Of a stretch of 64,000 nucleotides of DNA, positions 54,008-63,548 are shown piece by piece. A program made the position numbers and the translations under genes. The notes below the pieces were generated by a model that saw nothing but the letters and a program-made list of their open reading frames with translations, did not search any database and had not been told where the DNA came from. Source of the DNA: QZLE01 sp033852135 (lineage in GTDB: Bacteria; Pseudomonadota; Gammaproteobacteria; QZLD01); NCBI GenBank assembly GCA_033852135.1, contig JAWSVB010000009.1, forward strand, positions 1-64,000, read 5' to 3'. Numbering within the stretch: the first letter of the stretch is position 1; every line of letters starts with the position of its first letter.

Positions 54008-57000
54008 ATGCAAAATAATCTAAAAAAATTAGATACTGAAATAAATTCAGATCGATACAGTGGAATAGTGGTCCAAGGGTCAGGTAATGTCGACATTTTG
54101 CAAAATGAAATTTCATTAATTCATGAGATTGCACATTCAGATTCCCTAGAAGAAGTATTAAATGTCATCCTCAATGCATTGCATAAAAGATATGGATTCA
54201 ACATGTCTGCAGGGCAAATTATTGATGAAGACAAAAATATTCTTAAATTTTTAACTTTTTATACTAAAGATGAAGTGAGCGATGATATCCGCAAGCGGGT
54301 GTCTGTTGATGTTCCTTTAAACCCTAAATTATCTGTTTCTGCCGCTGTTGCACTCTCAAAAAGATGGATTTATGCGAACTCTGAAGCAATTCAATCTTTG
54401 AATGACATTCCTGAAATTGACCGTAATAGTCTTGAACTGCTCAATATTAAAGAGAACTTAATTCTTCCAATTATTGATGGTGATAAAACCATAGCTGTAA
54501 TTCACCTTGGAGCAATTGATAAACAGCTAAATCTTACTAAAGAAACATGTGAAGAGATCTACCGTTTTATTGGCAGTTTGGCTCCGAATTTTTTGATTGT
54601 AAAAAATAAGTTTGAGCAAGAGCACATCAAGCGCCAGCAACAAGAGACCCTTGAAATAATTCATCGAATAAGTAGGACAATTAAAGTAGATGAAATTATT
54701 GAGATACTGGGGGAGGAGATAGGTAAGATAGATGGAGTCGATGGGTATTCAATAAATCTGTTAGGTAAAGATGGAAAACATCTTACCTGTAACAAAGTTT
54801 CACTGCCTGGTGAATTTAAAGCGATTGAAAAAACATTCCAGCATTTTAACTATACGCTGGGGCCAAATGATGAAAATACAGTTGTAATTGCAGATAAAAA
54901 AATTGTTTCAATTGATAGTCATAATATCGAAAGTTATTCAGAGTCTACCCGTGCAAGGTTTAAAGCATGGAAGATGTTTAACATGGTAAGTATTCCTTTG
55001 ACAAATATGGAAGACAATAGCGCTGAAGTATTGGGTGCTATCATGTTATTTAATAATTCTGAGCTTATTAGCCGCAAGTCTACTGATATTTTATGCAAAA
55101 AACTTTCAATGTTTTTTGACCCAATTGAGAATGCAATTAAATATTCTGATCTGAAGCAAAAAGAGCAGATAGTAGAAACAGGTATTGCAGAGAGGGCGCA
55201 GTTTCTTAACTTTGTTAATGATGTGAATAACCTGAACTCGGTCGATAAGATTTACGAAAAAATTTCAGATGAGTTTTTAAATCGCTATCCGTTTAATATG
55301 GTTGTGATTTTAGTTGAAAAAGATGGCCTGTTGCATGGTGTCTCATCTTATACCAAAGAGGAAAAATATAAGGATAAGGCTCTGTTATGGTCTGAATTAA
55401 CCAAAGATAACCCATATGAAATCACCTATGAAGGTGGTTCGTATTCTATGTGTTATTTAAATAATCAGAACCTATATTTTCCTGATGTTCCGCAGCTGAT
55501 GAACCTGCCGATGAACCGCCATGATAGAATAATGCTAGAGCGGATGGACGGGTTAAAATCAATTATTCACTTACCGATTAATAAAGATGGTCAATCTATC
55601 GGTGTTATATCTATTAGTTGCTTTGAATCGCAAATTATCCTTTCAAGGGAAGATATAAACTTTTTAGAACTTCTATCATCATTCATTGGAACGGCCATTA
55701 TAAATGCCGGTTTATACTCCAAGATTGCTGAGCAAAAAAGCGAGATTGAGAACACCTTATCTGAGTTGAAAGTAACTCAGGAAAAATTGGTTGATACTGA
55801 AAGAAAGAAAAATGAAGCTTTAATGATTGCTATGCAGGCAGCCGAAGCTTCTGCAGATGCTAAAAGCTCGTTTTTGGCTAATATGAGCCATGAAATCCGA
55901 ACACCGATGAATGCGATTATTGGGCTTACTGAGCTGGCTCTACAGCGTGATATGTCCACAAAACTGCGCGATTATCTAGGAAAAATTAATACCTCTTCGC
56001 AGACCCTACTAGGGATTATTAATGACATTCTCGACTTCTCAAAAATTGAAGCTGGTAAGTTAAATATTGAAGAGACAGAGTTTAATATTTACGAAGTAAT
56101 TGACCATATATCTGATATATTCTCTACCAGAATAGTTGATAAAAACATAAGCATGATTATCAACCCAAGCTCAAAGCTCCCTGGACAGATAATTGGTGAC
56201 CCTCTGCGCTTAAGCCAGGTTTTGATTAATATCATAAACAATGCTATTAAATTTACCGATGAAGGTGAGATTCAAATAACTGTTGATATAGCCAAGATAG
56301 AAAATGGCTTGGTTACACTCTCATTCATGGTTTCAGATACAGGTATTGGTATAGCACCAGAGGTACTACCTAAGCTATTTACCCCATTTACGCAGGCAGA
56401 TGGCTCCACCACCAGGAAATTTGGTGGTACTGGACTTGGTTTAAGTATCTGTAAACATTTGGTCGCATTGATGAATGGAGATATAAGTGCCACTAGTCAA
56501 ATAGGTAAAGGAAGTAAGTTTACCTTTACTACCGAGATGAAAGTTTCTGATTCGAATAGTATTGGTTTATATAACAGCCTTAGCCTGATTCCAGAACAAA
56601 TTTTACAAAAGAAAATTCTTATAGCTGCAACTAATCAGCATGAAGCTAGTTACCTAAAAGAAACCCTTAAAAATCATGGTATCTATACAGATTGCTCAGA
56701 TAATTATGCATCGCTAATGCAACAAGTATCATCTGAAGCTAATTATGACTTAATACTTGTTGATGCTGATATGTTAGACCAAGATTTCTCTAGCAGGCTT
56801 GCGGAATTGCGATCTGCTACTAATGCTAAATTAAACTTATTATCTGTTTTTGGTTACGACAACTCTATTGCTAAAGATCAACTTAAAGAAATTTCAAATA
56901 TCATTACCAAGCCGATTAAAATATCAGATCTGGTTAACTCAGTTTGTAAAAGTCTTCTGCCAGATAATGAATTTAAACCTATTTACAAATCCAGTGTAAA

Positions 57001-57823
57001 TGATGAAAAAGCATATGATGAAGTAGAGATTCTTGAAAAGATTCGAGGGATAAGAATTCTACTAACTGATGATAATAGGATAAATCAGCAGGTTGGCCGT
57101 GAGATGCTTGAAAGAGTCGGTGCTGTAGTTGATATCGCCGAAGATGGTAAGCAAGCAATAGCAATGGCTTTGCAAGATAGATATGACGTTGTGTTTATGG
57201 ATATCCATATGCCAGAGATTGGCGGGATTGAAGCTACTCAGATCCTTAGATCTATGCCAGCCACAAATGATCTTGTGATTATTGCTATGACAGCAAACGC
57301 TATGCAAGGCGATAGAGAATCATGCATCTCTAACGGTATGGATGATTACATCTCTAAGCCAGTAAAATCTAAAGACCTTTATGAGTTAATTTTAAAGTGG
57401 GATAGAAGAGTTCAAATAATACCTGAGCCAATTTTAGTTGAAGCCGATAACGGGGAAGAATCAGCTATTACTAAATATCCAAATGACTTACAGTCGATTA
57501 ATGTGCATAACACATTAGATATGTTGGCAGGAAATGAAAGTCTTTTCACTGAGATATGTCATCTATTTAAAAGTGATTACGGCGATAGTATTGAAAAGCT
57601 AAAAGAATATCTGCATAAGAAAGATTATGGGTTGGCACATAGGCTTTGTCATAGCCTTAAAGGTGTTGCTGCCACCATCTCAGCAGAGGCTTTTCAGCAA
57701 GCCTCATTTGATCTAGAGCAGGCTATACATTCACGAGACTCCGCGCAGATAGAAGCCTTACTACCAGTTATGGAAACAGAGTTCACTATGTTCCTTGGTG
57801 ATATTAATATTCTAGCTCCATAA
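54008..57823 (+). CDS. Hybrid sensor histidine kinase (GAF-HisKA-HATPase-REC-REC-Hpt)
   Basis: 1271 aa, no membrane segments. There are three GAF-like regions (about 30-190, 205-385 and 395-560), a coiled coil, HisKA with H628 in NMSHEIRTPMNAI, and HATPase boxes INNAIKF, DTGIGI and GGTGLGLS. The first receiver (about 870-985) begins ILIAATNQ and lacks the acidic pair, so it is probably inactive; the second has TDDN, D1065 in FMDIHMPEIGG and a SKP lysine. A C-terminal Hpt has H1215 (CHSLKGVAAT). It starts 219 bases after the eCIS cargo genes in the same direction; a regulatory link is possible but unproven. Confidence 0.92.
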   Translation: MQNNLKKLDTEINSDRYSGIVVQGSGNVDILQNEISLIHEIAHSDSLEEVLNVILNALHKRYGFNMSAGQIIDEDKNILKFLTFYTKDEVSDDIRKRVSVDVPLNPKLSVSAAVALSKRWIYANSEAIQSLNDIPEIDRNSLELLNIKENLILPIIDGDKTIAVIHLGAIDKQLNLTKETCEEIYRFIGSLAPNFLIVKNKFEQEHIKRQQQETLEIIHRISRTIKVDEIIEILGEEIGKIDGVDGYSINLLGKDGKHLTCNKVSLPGEFKAIEKTFQHFNYTLGPNDENTVVIADKKIVSIDSHNIESYSESTRARFKAWKMFNMVSIPLTNMEDNSAEVLGAIMLFNNSELISRKSTDILCKKLSMFFDPIENAIKYSDLKQKEQIVETGIAERAQFLNFVNDVNNLNSVDKIYEKISDEFLNRYPFNMVVILVEKDGLLHGVSSYTKEEKYKDKALLWSELTKDNPYEITYEGGSYSMCYLNNQNLYFPDVPQLMNLPMNRHDRIMLERMDGLKSIIHLPINKDGQSIGVISISCFESQIILSREDINFLELLSSFIGTAIINAGLYSKIAEQKSEIENTLSELKVTQEKLVDTERKKNEALMIAMQAAEASADAKSSFLANMSHEIRTPMNAIIGLTELALQRDMSTKLRDYLGKINTSSQTLLGIINDILDFSKIEAGKLNIEETEFNIYEVIDHISDIFSTRIVDKNISMIINPSSKLPGQIIGDPLRLSQVLINIINNAIKFTDEGEIQITVDIAKIENGLVTLSFMVSDTGIGIAPEVLPKLFTPFTQADGSTTRKFGGTGLGLSICKHLVALMNGDISATSQIGKGSKFTFTTEMKVSDSNSIGLYNSLSLIPEQILQKKILIAATNQHEASYLKETLKNHGIYTDCSDNYASLMQQVSSEANYDLILVDADMLDQDFSSRLAELRSATNAKLNLLSVFGYDNSIAKDQLKEISNIITKPIKISDLVNSVCKSLLPDNEFKPIYKSSVNDEKAYDEVEILEKIRGIRILLTDDNRINQQVGREMLERVGAVVDIAEDGKQAIAMALQDRYDVVFMDIHMPEIGGIEATQILRSMPATNDLVIIAMTANAMQGDRESCISNGMDDYISKPVKSKDLYELILKWDRRVQIIPEPILVEADNGEESAITKYPNDLQSINVHNTLDMLAGNESLFTEICHLFKSDYGDSIEKLKEYLHKKDYGLAHRLCHSLKGVAATISAEAFQQASFDLEQAIHSRDSAQIEALLPVMETEFTMFLGDINILAP

Positions 57824-57936
57824 ATAATAAGCTTAAAAAAATCTTAATGTATAAAAAAATGGGCAGAAGCCAAAGACTTCCACCTATTGTTCCTTCATGT
57901 ATGTAATTAACTATTAATCACACACATCTCAGTTGA

Positions 57937-60654
57937 CTATGGACATGTAGTAACTTTTGTCCAAGTGCCAGCTGAAGTCTCCTCAAGTGACGAAGTATCG
58001 CTCCCCATACCCAGGTAATTCTGAGAACCGTTTGCATAAACTAGAACGTTATATTTTAATTCAGCGCGGTTAGCTGCAATGTGGTCACTATTTTTAGCTG
58101 TTACACAGCTTGATGAGCCATCAGATACAGTTATTCGGATAGTTTGTGTATCAGTATATCCATCTGAATCTGTGAAGCTTAGATCTATGTTATATATTCC
58201 AGCTTCACAAAGATTAGCTTCACCAGTGCTTATAATAGTGCCGTTTGTTCCATCATTTAAATCAACCGGCATAGAAAACATTGCGAAAACAGGGCATCTT
58301 CCAGTTTTTTCATTGTATTCCTGAATATCACTCGCATATTCAACTACGTCATCACTGCTGAAAGTGAAAACATCTTGTGGGTTGCTTGTGGTCATGATGA
58401 AAGGCTTGTTTTCATCAATTACAGCAACATTGCGGTATGAAGTTGCAGTATTACCCTGTGAGTCGGTAACTGAATATTCAACTTGGCTTATACCTTCACT
58501 GTAGATATCAAGTGCAGCAATTGAAGCTTGTGAGGTTAAATCACCCTCGATTCTATCCCAAGCAAAGTATCCAGGGTCATCCCACTCTGTTCCCATTCTG
58601 TGATAAACAATCTCTTCACGAGCATCACCTGCACCAGCAGGAACAACATAAATATGAGGAGCGCCATCTGTTTCTCTAACGTTAACAAATCTTGTAACTT
58701 TAACTGCATTATTACCTGAAGAATCTGTCACTTCATAAGTAAGAGGGTAGTTACCAACGGCATTGGAATTAACACTGCCTGTTACAGTGATGTTTGCAGA
58801 TATATCACCATCTTCACGGTCTGTTGCTATTGCCCCTGAATCTTGAAATTGGGATCCTAGAAGAATGTAGTCATTAACTTCTCCATTAAGAGCGATTACA
58901 GGGGGAAGATCGTTTCCACCTTCACAGTTAGAAGAGGTAGAGAAGATACCTGGTGTGTTTTCGATAAGTGTTACAACAGCAGTTCTTGTAGTTCCTAAGT
59001 TCTCATCTGAGCCTTCTGCATAATATGTGGTGGTTGTTGCTCCGCCCCAGCAAAATGTTCCCCAGCATGTTTGTCCTGAAGTTTCAGTTTGGCTATATGC
59101 GCGGTTTGCAGCTTCGTGCTCTGAAACTGTAGATGTGAAACTATCACACTGTGCGGTATCGGTTGAAAGATGTGTTAAAGCTGAATATAGGTTTAGCCTT
59201 TTGCCGCTTACAGTTATATCTTGCAAGTTTGGAACTGAATCTCCACTCTCCATGATAATTGCGCGAACTTCATAAGGCTTAAGCTCAGGATGTTGTGACA
59301 TAAGTAACGCTGCGGCACCAGCAACATAAGGTGTAGCCATAGATGTACCACTCATTAAGTCGTAACTATTGCCTGGCATAGTGCTGTAGATTCCAACGCC
59401 TGGAGCAGCAATATCTGTATCAGCAAAACCGTAGTTACTAAATGGAGCTAATACATCATCAGCATCTGTGGCAACAACACTGATAATATTTGGTAGATTT
59501 ACATTTGCAGGGTAAGCAGCAGAAAGCTCTTCACTTGTACTATCAATATCATCCAAGTTTGTTCGCGAATTACCTGCGGCTATTGCAGCAACCATGCCTG
59601 CATCATTTGCTGCTGTAAATGCATCTGTAAGAGGGCTTGCTACTGCTCTGCCAAAAAGTTCTTGCTCATTAAAGAAGCTGCCGTAACTATTATTTGAAAC
59701 CTTAGCTCCCATGTTAGTTGCATAGATGATTGCAGTAGCTATATCAGAAATATACCCATTGCCGTATGCATCCAAAACTTTTAAAGCCATTAAATTTGCA
59801 TTCCAGCTAACACCAGCGATGCCGATGCCATTATCACCTTCTGCAGCAATGATTCCTGCACAGTGTGTACCGTGCCCAAAATCATCCATAGGGTCACTGT
59901 TGTCATAAGCAAAGTTATAACCATATACGTCATCGATATAACCATTGTTATCATCATCAATTCCGTTTCCAGCAATCTCACCAGAGTTAACCCACATATT
60001 GTTAGTTAGATCTTCGTGGTTATAATCGATACCAGTATCAATTACAGCTACAATTATATCGCTAGAATCTGTTTTTATATCCCATGCTTCTGCTGCGCTG
60101 ATATCAACATTAGGTGTGCCGGCTTCAAAATATGTGTCGTAACCAACGTTATCAATATAATCACCCCATTTTTGAGCTTGCTGTCCTGAATTACTTAGCC
60201 CCCATAGCTGTTCATCTAGGTCGTTTGGAGTTAGGTTTGCTTTAAGAATCCAGTCTGGAGTGATAGATTCTACATTTGGATCACTTTTAAGATCTTCATA
60301 GGCTTGTTGAATATTTTGACCTGATTTGAACTTAACAAGGTGCCATTTTGAAAAATCCTCTGTATTAAGGCTCATATTTAGCTTATTAGCCTTATAAAAT
60401 AGCGGTGTAAAAGTTTCAATATCATATTGTGATAGAACAGGTGCCCCAAAACCCGGTGTTTGAATATCACGATATTTTACGATGAACCTGTTACCAGCAA
60501 TTTTGTTGTTGTCTGAAAGAAGTTTAAAATCTACTGCTTTAATAGCCGGTTCAATAGTTGCAGCTATTGCAGGTGTAATAGCAGAAAGCCCCAGAGCAAG
60601 AGTTAGTGCAGGTGTAATAATTCCTGTACGTTTTAAAAGTGATTTAATGTCCAT
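57937..60654 (-). CDS. Secreted S8 subtilisin-family protease with DUF5011 domains
   Basis: 905 aa. Signal peptide, then an I9-type propeptide (FIVKYRDI ... WHLVKFKSG). The peptidase S8 domain has D206 (AVIDTGIDYNHEDL), H261 (FGHGTHCAG), N362 (AAGNS) and S438 (SGTSMATPYVAGAAAL). C-terminal DUF5011/HYR-like Ig domains (ALNGEVNDYILLG, YEVTDSSGN) follow. Two Cys-bounded stretches with HEAANRAY/HIAANRAEL and YAEGS/YANGS occur before and after the Ig part, a secreted-protein repeat. The start is put at the second ATG, preceded by GGGA; the ATG at 60666 has no site. It is convergent with the histidine kinase. Confidence 0.92.
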   Translation of the reverse strand: MDIKSLLKRTGIITPALTLALGLSAITPAIAATIEPAIKAVDFKLLSDNNKIAGNRFIVKYRDIQTPGFGAPVLSQYDIETFTPLFYKANKLNMSLNTEDFSKWHLVKFKSGQNIQQAYEDLKSDPNVESITPDWILKANLTPNDLDEQLWGLSNSGQQAQKWGDYIDNVGYDTYFEAGTPNVDISAAEAWDIKTDSSDIIVAVIDTGIDYNHEDLTNNMWVNSGEIAGNGIDDDNNGYIDDVYGYNFAYDNSDPMDDFGHGTHCAGIIAAEGDNGIGIAGVSWNANLMALKVLDAYGNGYISDIATAIIYATNMGAKVSNNSYGSFFNEQELFGRAVASPLTDAFTAANDAGMVAAIAAGNSRTNLDDIDSTSEELSAAYPANVNLPNIISVVATDADDVLAPFSNYGFADTDIAAPGVGIYSTMPGNSYDLMSGTSMATPYVAGAAALLMSQHPELKPYEVRAIIMESGDSVPNLQDITVSGKRLNLYSALTHLSTDTAQCDSFTSTVSEHEAANRAYSQTETSGQTCWGTFCWGGATTTTYYAEGSDENLGTTRTAVVTLIENTPGIFSTSSNCEGGNDLPPVIALNGEVNDYILLGSQFQDSGAIATDREDGDISANITVTGSVNSNAVGNYPLTYEVTDSSGNNAVKVTRFVNVRETDGAPHIYVVPAGAGDAREEIVYHRMGTEWDDPGYFAWDRIEGDLTSQASIAALDIYSEGISQVEYSVTDSQGNTATSYRNVAVIDENKPFIMTTSNPQDVFTFSSDDVVEYASDIQEYNEKTGRCPVFAMFSMPVDLNDGTNGTIISTGEANLCEAGIYNIDLSFTDSDGYTDTQTIRITVSDGSSSCVTAKNSDHIAANRAELKYNVLVYANGSQNYLGMGSDTSSLEETSAGTWTKVTTCP

Positions 60655-60946
60655 TAAAATTCCCATTTACAAATTAAAACCATTTAAAAGTGAACGACCG
60701 ACTGGTCTGTTCTGTGTCCAAGTCTGCATAATAGTTAAATGTTGCGATGCGCAATAGTGTGAAAAGTCACGCTTTAAAACCATGACTTTTGGCATATATC
60801 AATATATTGAAATATTTGTTAAGCCTGATGTGATTATGTTTCGATAAGGTATAGATATGTCAGAACGCCAACTATATAACTATAATTAGTAATTACTTAT
60901 GTTAAACTCCTGCCTATCTCTGAGTTTTAATTAAAGGTTTTTACAC

Positions 60947-61396
60947 ATGCATATATGGGTAGATGCAGATGCTTGTCCCGTAGTTATCAAAGATATTTTA
61001 TTCCGCGCTGCTAAAAGAACAGGGGTTAACTTAACTCTTGTGGCTAATCAATATTTAACTGTTCCCCAACTGCCTAATATTAAGATGTTACAGGTTCCAA
61101 AGGGGTTTGATGTTGCTGATAATGAGATTGCAGCAAGGGCAAAGGTTGGTGATCTAGTAATTACCGGCGATATTCCTTTGGCTGCGGAAGTTATGGAGAA
61201 GGGAGTATATGCTCTTAGTGCGCGTGGAGAGATGTATACAGCTGATACCATTAAACAGCGTTTAAATATGCGTGATTTCATGGATACGATGCGCGCAAGT
61301 GGTATAGAGATGGGTGGTGGACCTGCTGTGATGTCCCAAAGTGACAGGCAGGCTTTCGCAAATCATTTAGATAGAATTTTAGCTCAGAGCATTTAG
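60947..61396 (+). CDS. yaiI: YaiI/YqxD family protein (DUF188)
   Basis: 149 aa, full family length. It begins MHIWVDADACPVVIKDILFR, with VPKGFDVADNEIAA, GDLVITGDIPLA and the end MGGGPAVMSQSDRQAFANHL. The fold is PIN-like; the biochemical role is unknown. AAAGG precedes the ATG. The following membrane-protein gene is 37 bases downstream in the same direction. Confidence 0.93.
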   Translation: MHIWVDADACPVVIKDILFRAAKRTGVNLTLVANQYLTVPQLPNIKMLQVPKGFDVADNEIAARAKVGDLVITGDIPLAAEVMEKGVYALSARGEMYTADTIKQRLNMRDFMDTMRASGIEMGGGPAVMSQSDRQAFANHLDRILAQSI

Positions 61397-61433
61397 AGCA
61401 TATTGTTATTGGATTTAATTAGAAGCAAAAAAT

Positions 61434-61925
61434 ATGGAAATCATCGAATACTATAATTCAAAACTTAAATACATCTTTCTTTTAGTTTTATCGCTTATTT
61501 TTGTGGCAATTGGTGTATATGCCATTTTTGATACTGCTGAATTGTGGGGTGGCATTATTACCGCTGGCTTCTTTGGTATTGGCATTACATTTTGTTTAAA
61601 AGAGATTTTGGATAACAGACCAAGAATAAGAATGGATGAAGATGGAATAACTGATAGAAGTATTGGTGTTGGCAAGATACTTTGGAGTGATATTAACAAG
61701 GCAGAGATTATGCAAATAAGGCAAAATCCTTTTATCAGCCTTTATGTCGAAGAAACTGCAGCACCTAAGTACCTGAAGAATTTGAGTTTGCTAAAAAGAT
61801 TTCTTGTTAAAACCAATAAAACATTGGGATTTGCACAGTTTAATATCAATCTTATTGGGATTGATGGTGATTTTGATGAGATTCTTGATACTATAAATAC
61901 AAGGTCAAAAAAGACTGACGCTTAA
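61434..61925 (+). CDS. STM3941-family membrane protein (163 aa)
   Basis: Two TM helices near the N-terminus (about 13-33 and 38-58; FLLVLSLIFVAIGVYAIF and GGIITAGFFGIGITFCL), then a soluble domain with RIRMDEDGITDRSIGVGKIL and IPWSDI-type WSDINKAEI, the pattern of STM3941/PH-like domain proteins. Its function is unknown. It lies between yaiI and the C_GCAxxG_C_C gene and is probably co-transcribed. Confidence 0.72.
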   Translation: MEIIEYYNSKLKYIFLLVLSLIFVAIGVYAIFDTAELWGGIITAGFFGIGITFCLKEILDNRPRIRMDEDGITDRSIGVGKILWSDINKAEIMQIRQNPFISLYVEETAAPKYLKNLSLLKRFLVKTNKTLGFAQFNINLIGIDGDFDEILDTINTRSKKTDA

Positions 61926-61958
61926 TCAATTCAACTAGTTGGTGTTTGAGTTAGCGCA

Positions 61959-62399
61959 ATGAACAATACATTTAATAAATCTAAAGAAACCTTCGATTCC
62001 GGCTTATTATGTGCTGAAAGTGTCCTTAAGGTTATTGCCGAAGAGGAGGGAGTTAAGTCAGACCTAATTCCGGGAATCGCTAGTGGTTTATGCTCAGGTA
62101 TGGCTAGAACCAGCAATATGTGTGGGGCTGTTACTGGTGGCATATTAGCCATTAGTTTAGTAACAGGACGCAAAACTGCAGATGAGTCTCTCGATAAAAA
62201 TTATGCAGCGGTACAAAGATTGATTTCAGAATTTGAGGCTGAATTTGGCTCATCTAACTGCCAGGAATTATTAGCATGTAATCTTGGTACTGAAGATGGG
62301 CAGAGAAAATTTATCGGCAATAACTTGCGCATGAATCTTTGTGGTAATTATGTTGGTAGAGCTGCGGAGATAACAAGAAAAATAATTGATGATTTATAA
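61959..62399 (+). CDS. C_GCAxxG_C_C family redox protein
   Basis: 146 aa. Conserved Cys positions of the family are present: GLLCAESVLK, GLCSGMARTSNMCGAVTGG, NCQELLACNLGT and MNLCGNYV. These proteins are predicted to bind a metal cluster or act in redox reactions; some are encoded with electron-transfer genes. The gene closes a three-gene run and is followed by a bidirectional terminator. Confidence 0.88.
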   Translation: MNNTFNKSKETFDSGLLCAESVLKVIAEEEGVKSDLIPGIASGLCSGMARTSNMCGAVTGGILAISLVTGRKTADESLDKNYAAVQRLISEFEAEFGSSNCQELLACNLGTEDGQRKFIGNNLRMNLCGNYVGRAAEITRKIIDDL

Positions 62400-62435
62400 G
62401 TTTTCTATCACAGCTTAGGCTCTACCACTTAACCA

Positions 62436-62475
62436 AAAAGTCACCCATATCATAGTTTTGATATGAGTGACTTTT
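62436..62475. terminator. Bidirectional terminator
   Basis: Inverted repeat AAAAGTCAC with an inner ATATCA arm and its complement ending GTGACTTTT, located between convergent genes (stop at 62399 on + and 62505 on -). A/T tracts on both sides allow action in both directions. Confidence 0.85.
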
Positions 62476-62504
62476 GAATATGAATCAGTGGATAGTTTTG
62501 TAAG

Positions 62505-63281
62505 TTATTTAGCGGATTTAACTTTTCTTATAACCATTCCAGCAATACCTGATAACAAAATTATCGCTAGAGATGGCTCTGGAATTTCTAAAGAATCTTG
62601 AATAAATTCCCAATCAGCTACCATGTCATATTTAGCAGTGAATGAAGATGGGGATGAATAGAATCCAGAACCATTTGGTCCATATGGATTCCAACCAATA
62701 CCAAATTCAAACGTACCAGGATCGGTAACATCAATAACAATGGTGGTTACGTCTCTGTCAAAATTCTCCCAAACACCATTTATTTGATATTTGAACGTTG
62801 CGTCAGTGTACTCGTATACACTGCTATCAAAAAATACTGCTGCATCCCAATTAAGGATAAATTGGCCTGAGTTATCATGGGCAAAGGTGTAATTCCATGT
62901 GCTACCAAACATGTTCCAAGCAAAGTCTACTTTATTATTGCTGGTATGCTCATATGCAATATCTCCGGTAAAGTTTAAGTTTCCAGAGTAAGCGTCGTTC
63001 CAAGTTGATTCAACTAATATTACTGATTCAATAGTTGATCCATCTTGATAGCTTGTAGCAGATGATGAACCAATAAAAGGAGATGTAATTGAAGACGTAG
63101 TGTCATAGAAAGCCCCACTATCGCTATTTCCCGTAAACGTAGAAGTGTTTATAGGGTCAAATCCTACTGCAGTATTCAGAGAAATTTCAGATGATATTGG
63201 CATTGGAGTTGCGAAAGCAGCTCCAGCAAAAGCAATAAGCAGTGTTCCAGCTGCTAAGCGCATAAAATTAGTATTTGTCAT
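62505..63281 (-). CDS. PEP-CTERM sorting domain protein
   Basis: 258 aa secreted protein. Signal peptide (cleavage near AFA-TPM), a strand-rich Ser/Asn/Tyr-rich middle, and a C-terminal PEP-CTERM signal: IPEPSLAIILLSGIAGMVI followed by basic RKVKSAK. Such proteins are processed by exosortase and often belong to extracellular matrix. No exosortase or exopolysaccharide genes are in the window. Its function beyond export is unknown. It is divergent from a LysR regulator. Confidence 0.85.
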   Translation of the reverse strand: MTNTNFMRLAAGTLLIAFAGAAFATPMPISSEISLNTAVGFDPINTSTFTGNSDSGAFYDTTSSITSPFIGSSSATSYQDGSTIESVILVESTWNDAYSGNLNFTGDIAYEHTSNNKVDFAWNMFGSTWNYTFAHDNSGQFILNWDAAVFFDSSVYEYTDATFKYQINGVWENFDRDVTTIVIDVTDPGTFEFGIGWNPYGPNGSGFYSSPSSFTAKYDMVADWEFIQDSLEIPEPSLAIILLSGIAGMVIRKVKSAK

Positions 63282-63548
63282 TTTAGGTCCATTTGGTGAT
63301 ATATGTAGTTGGTGTTTTTTTATTGCGGCTAAGAATATTTTAAATTGATTTAGAATGCAAACAAAAGGTTATAAAACAGTTGTCTATGTAAATGGTAGGG
63401 ATGTCATTGCTTTGATTTAAACATTAAATTTCTATTTATATATTTCAAATATAAATTTTGCTTTTATTTGTTATTACCCTAATATTGATAACAAGAATTT
63501 ATTGTTTATATAAATGTGATAACTGTTGGTAATTTAATAGGTGTTGTT

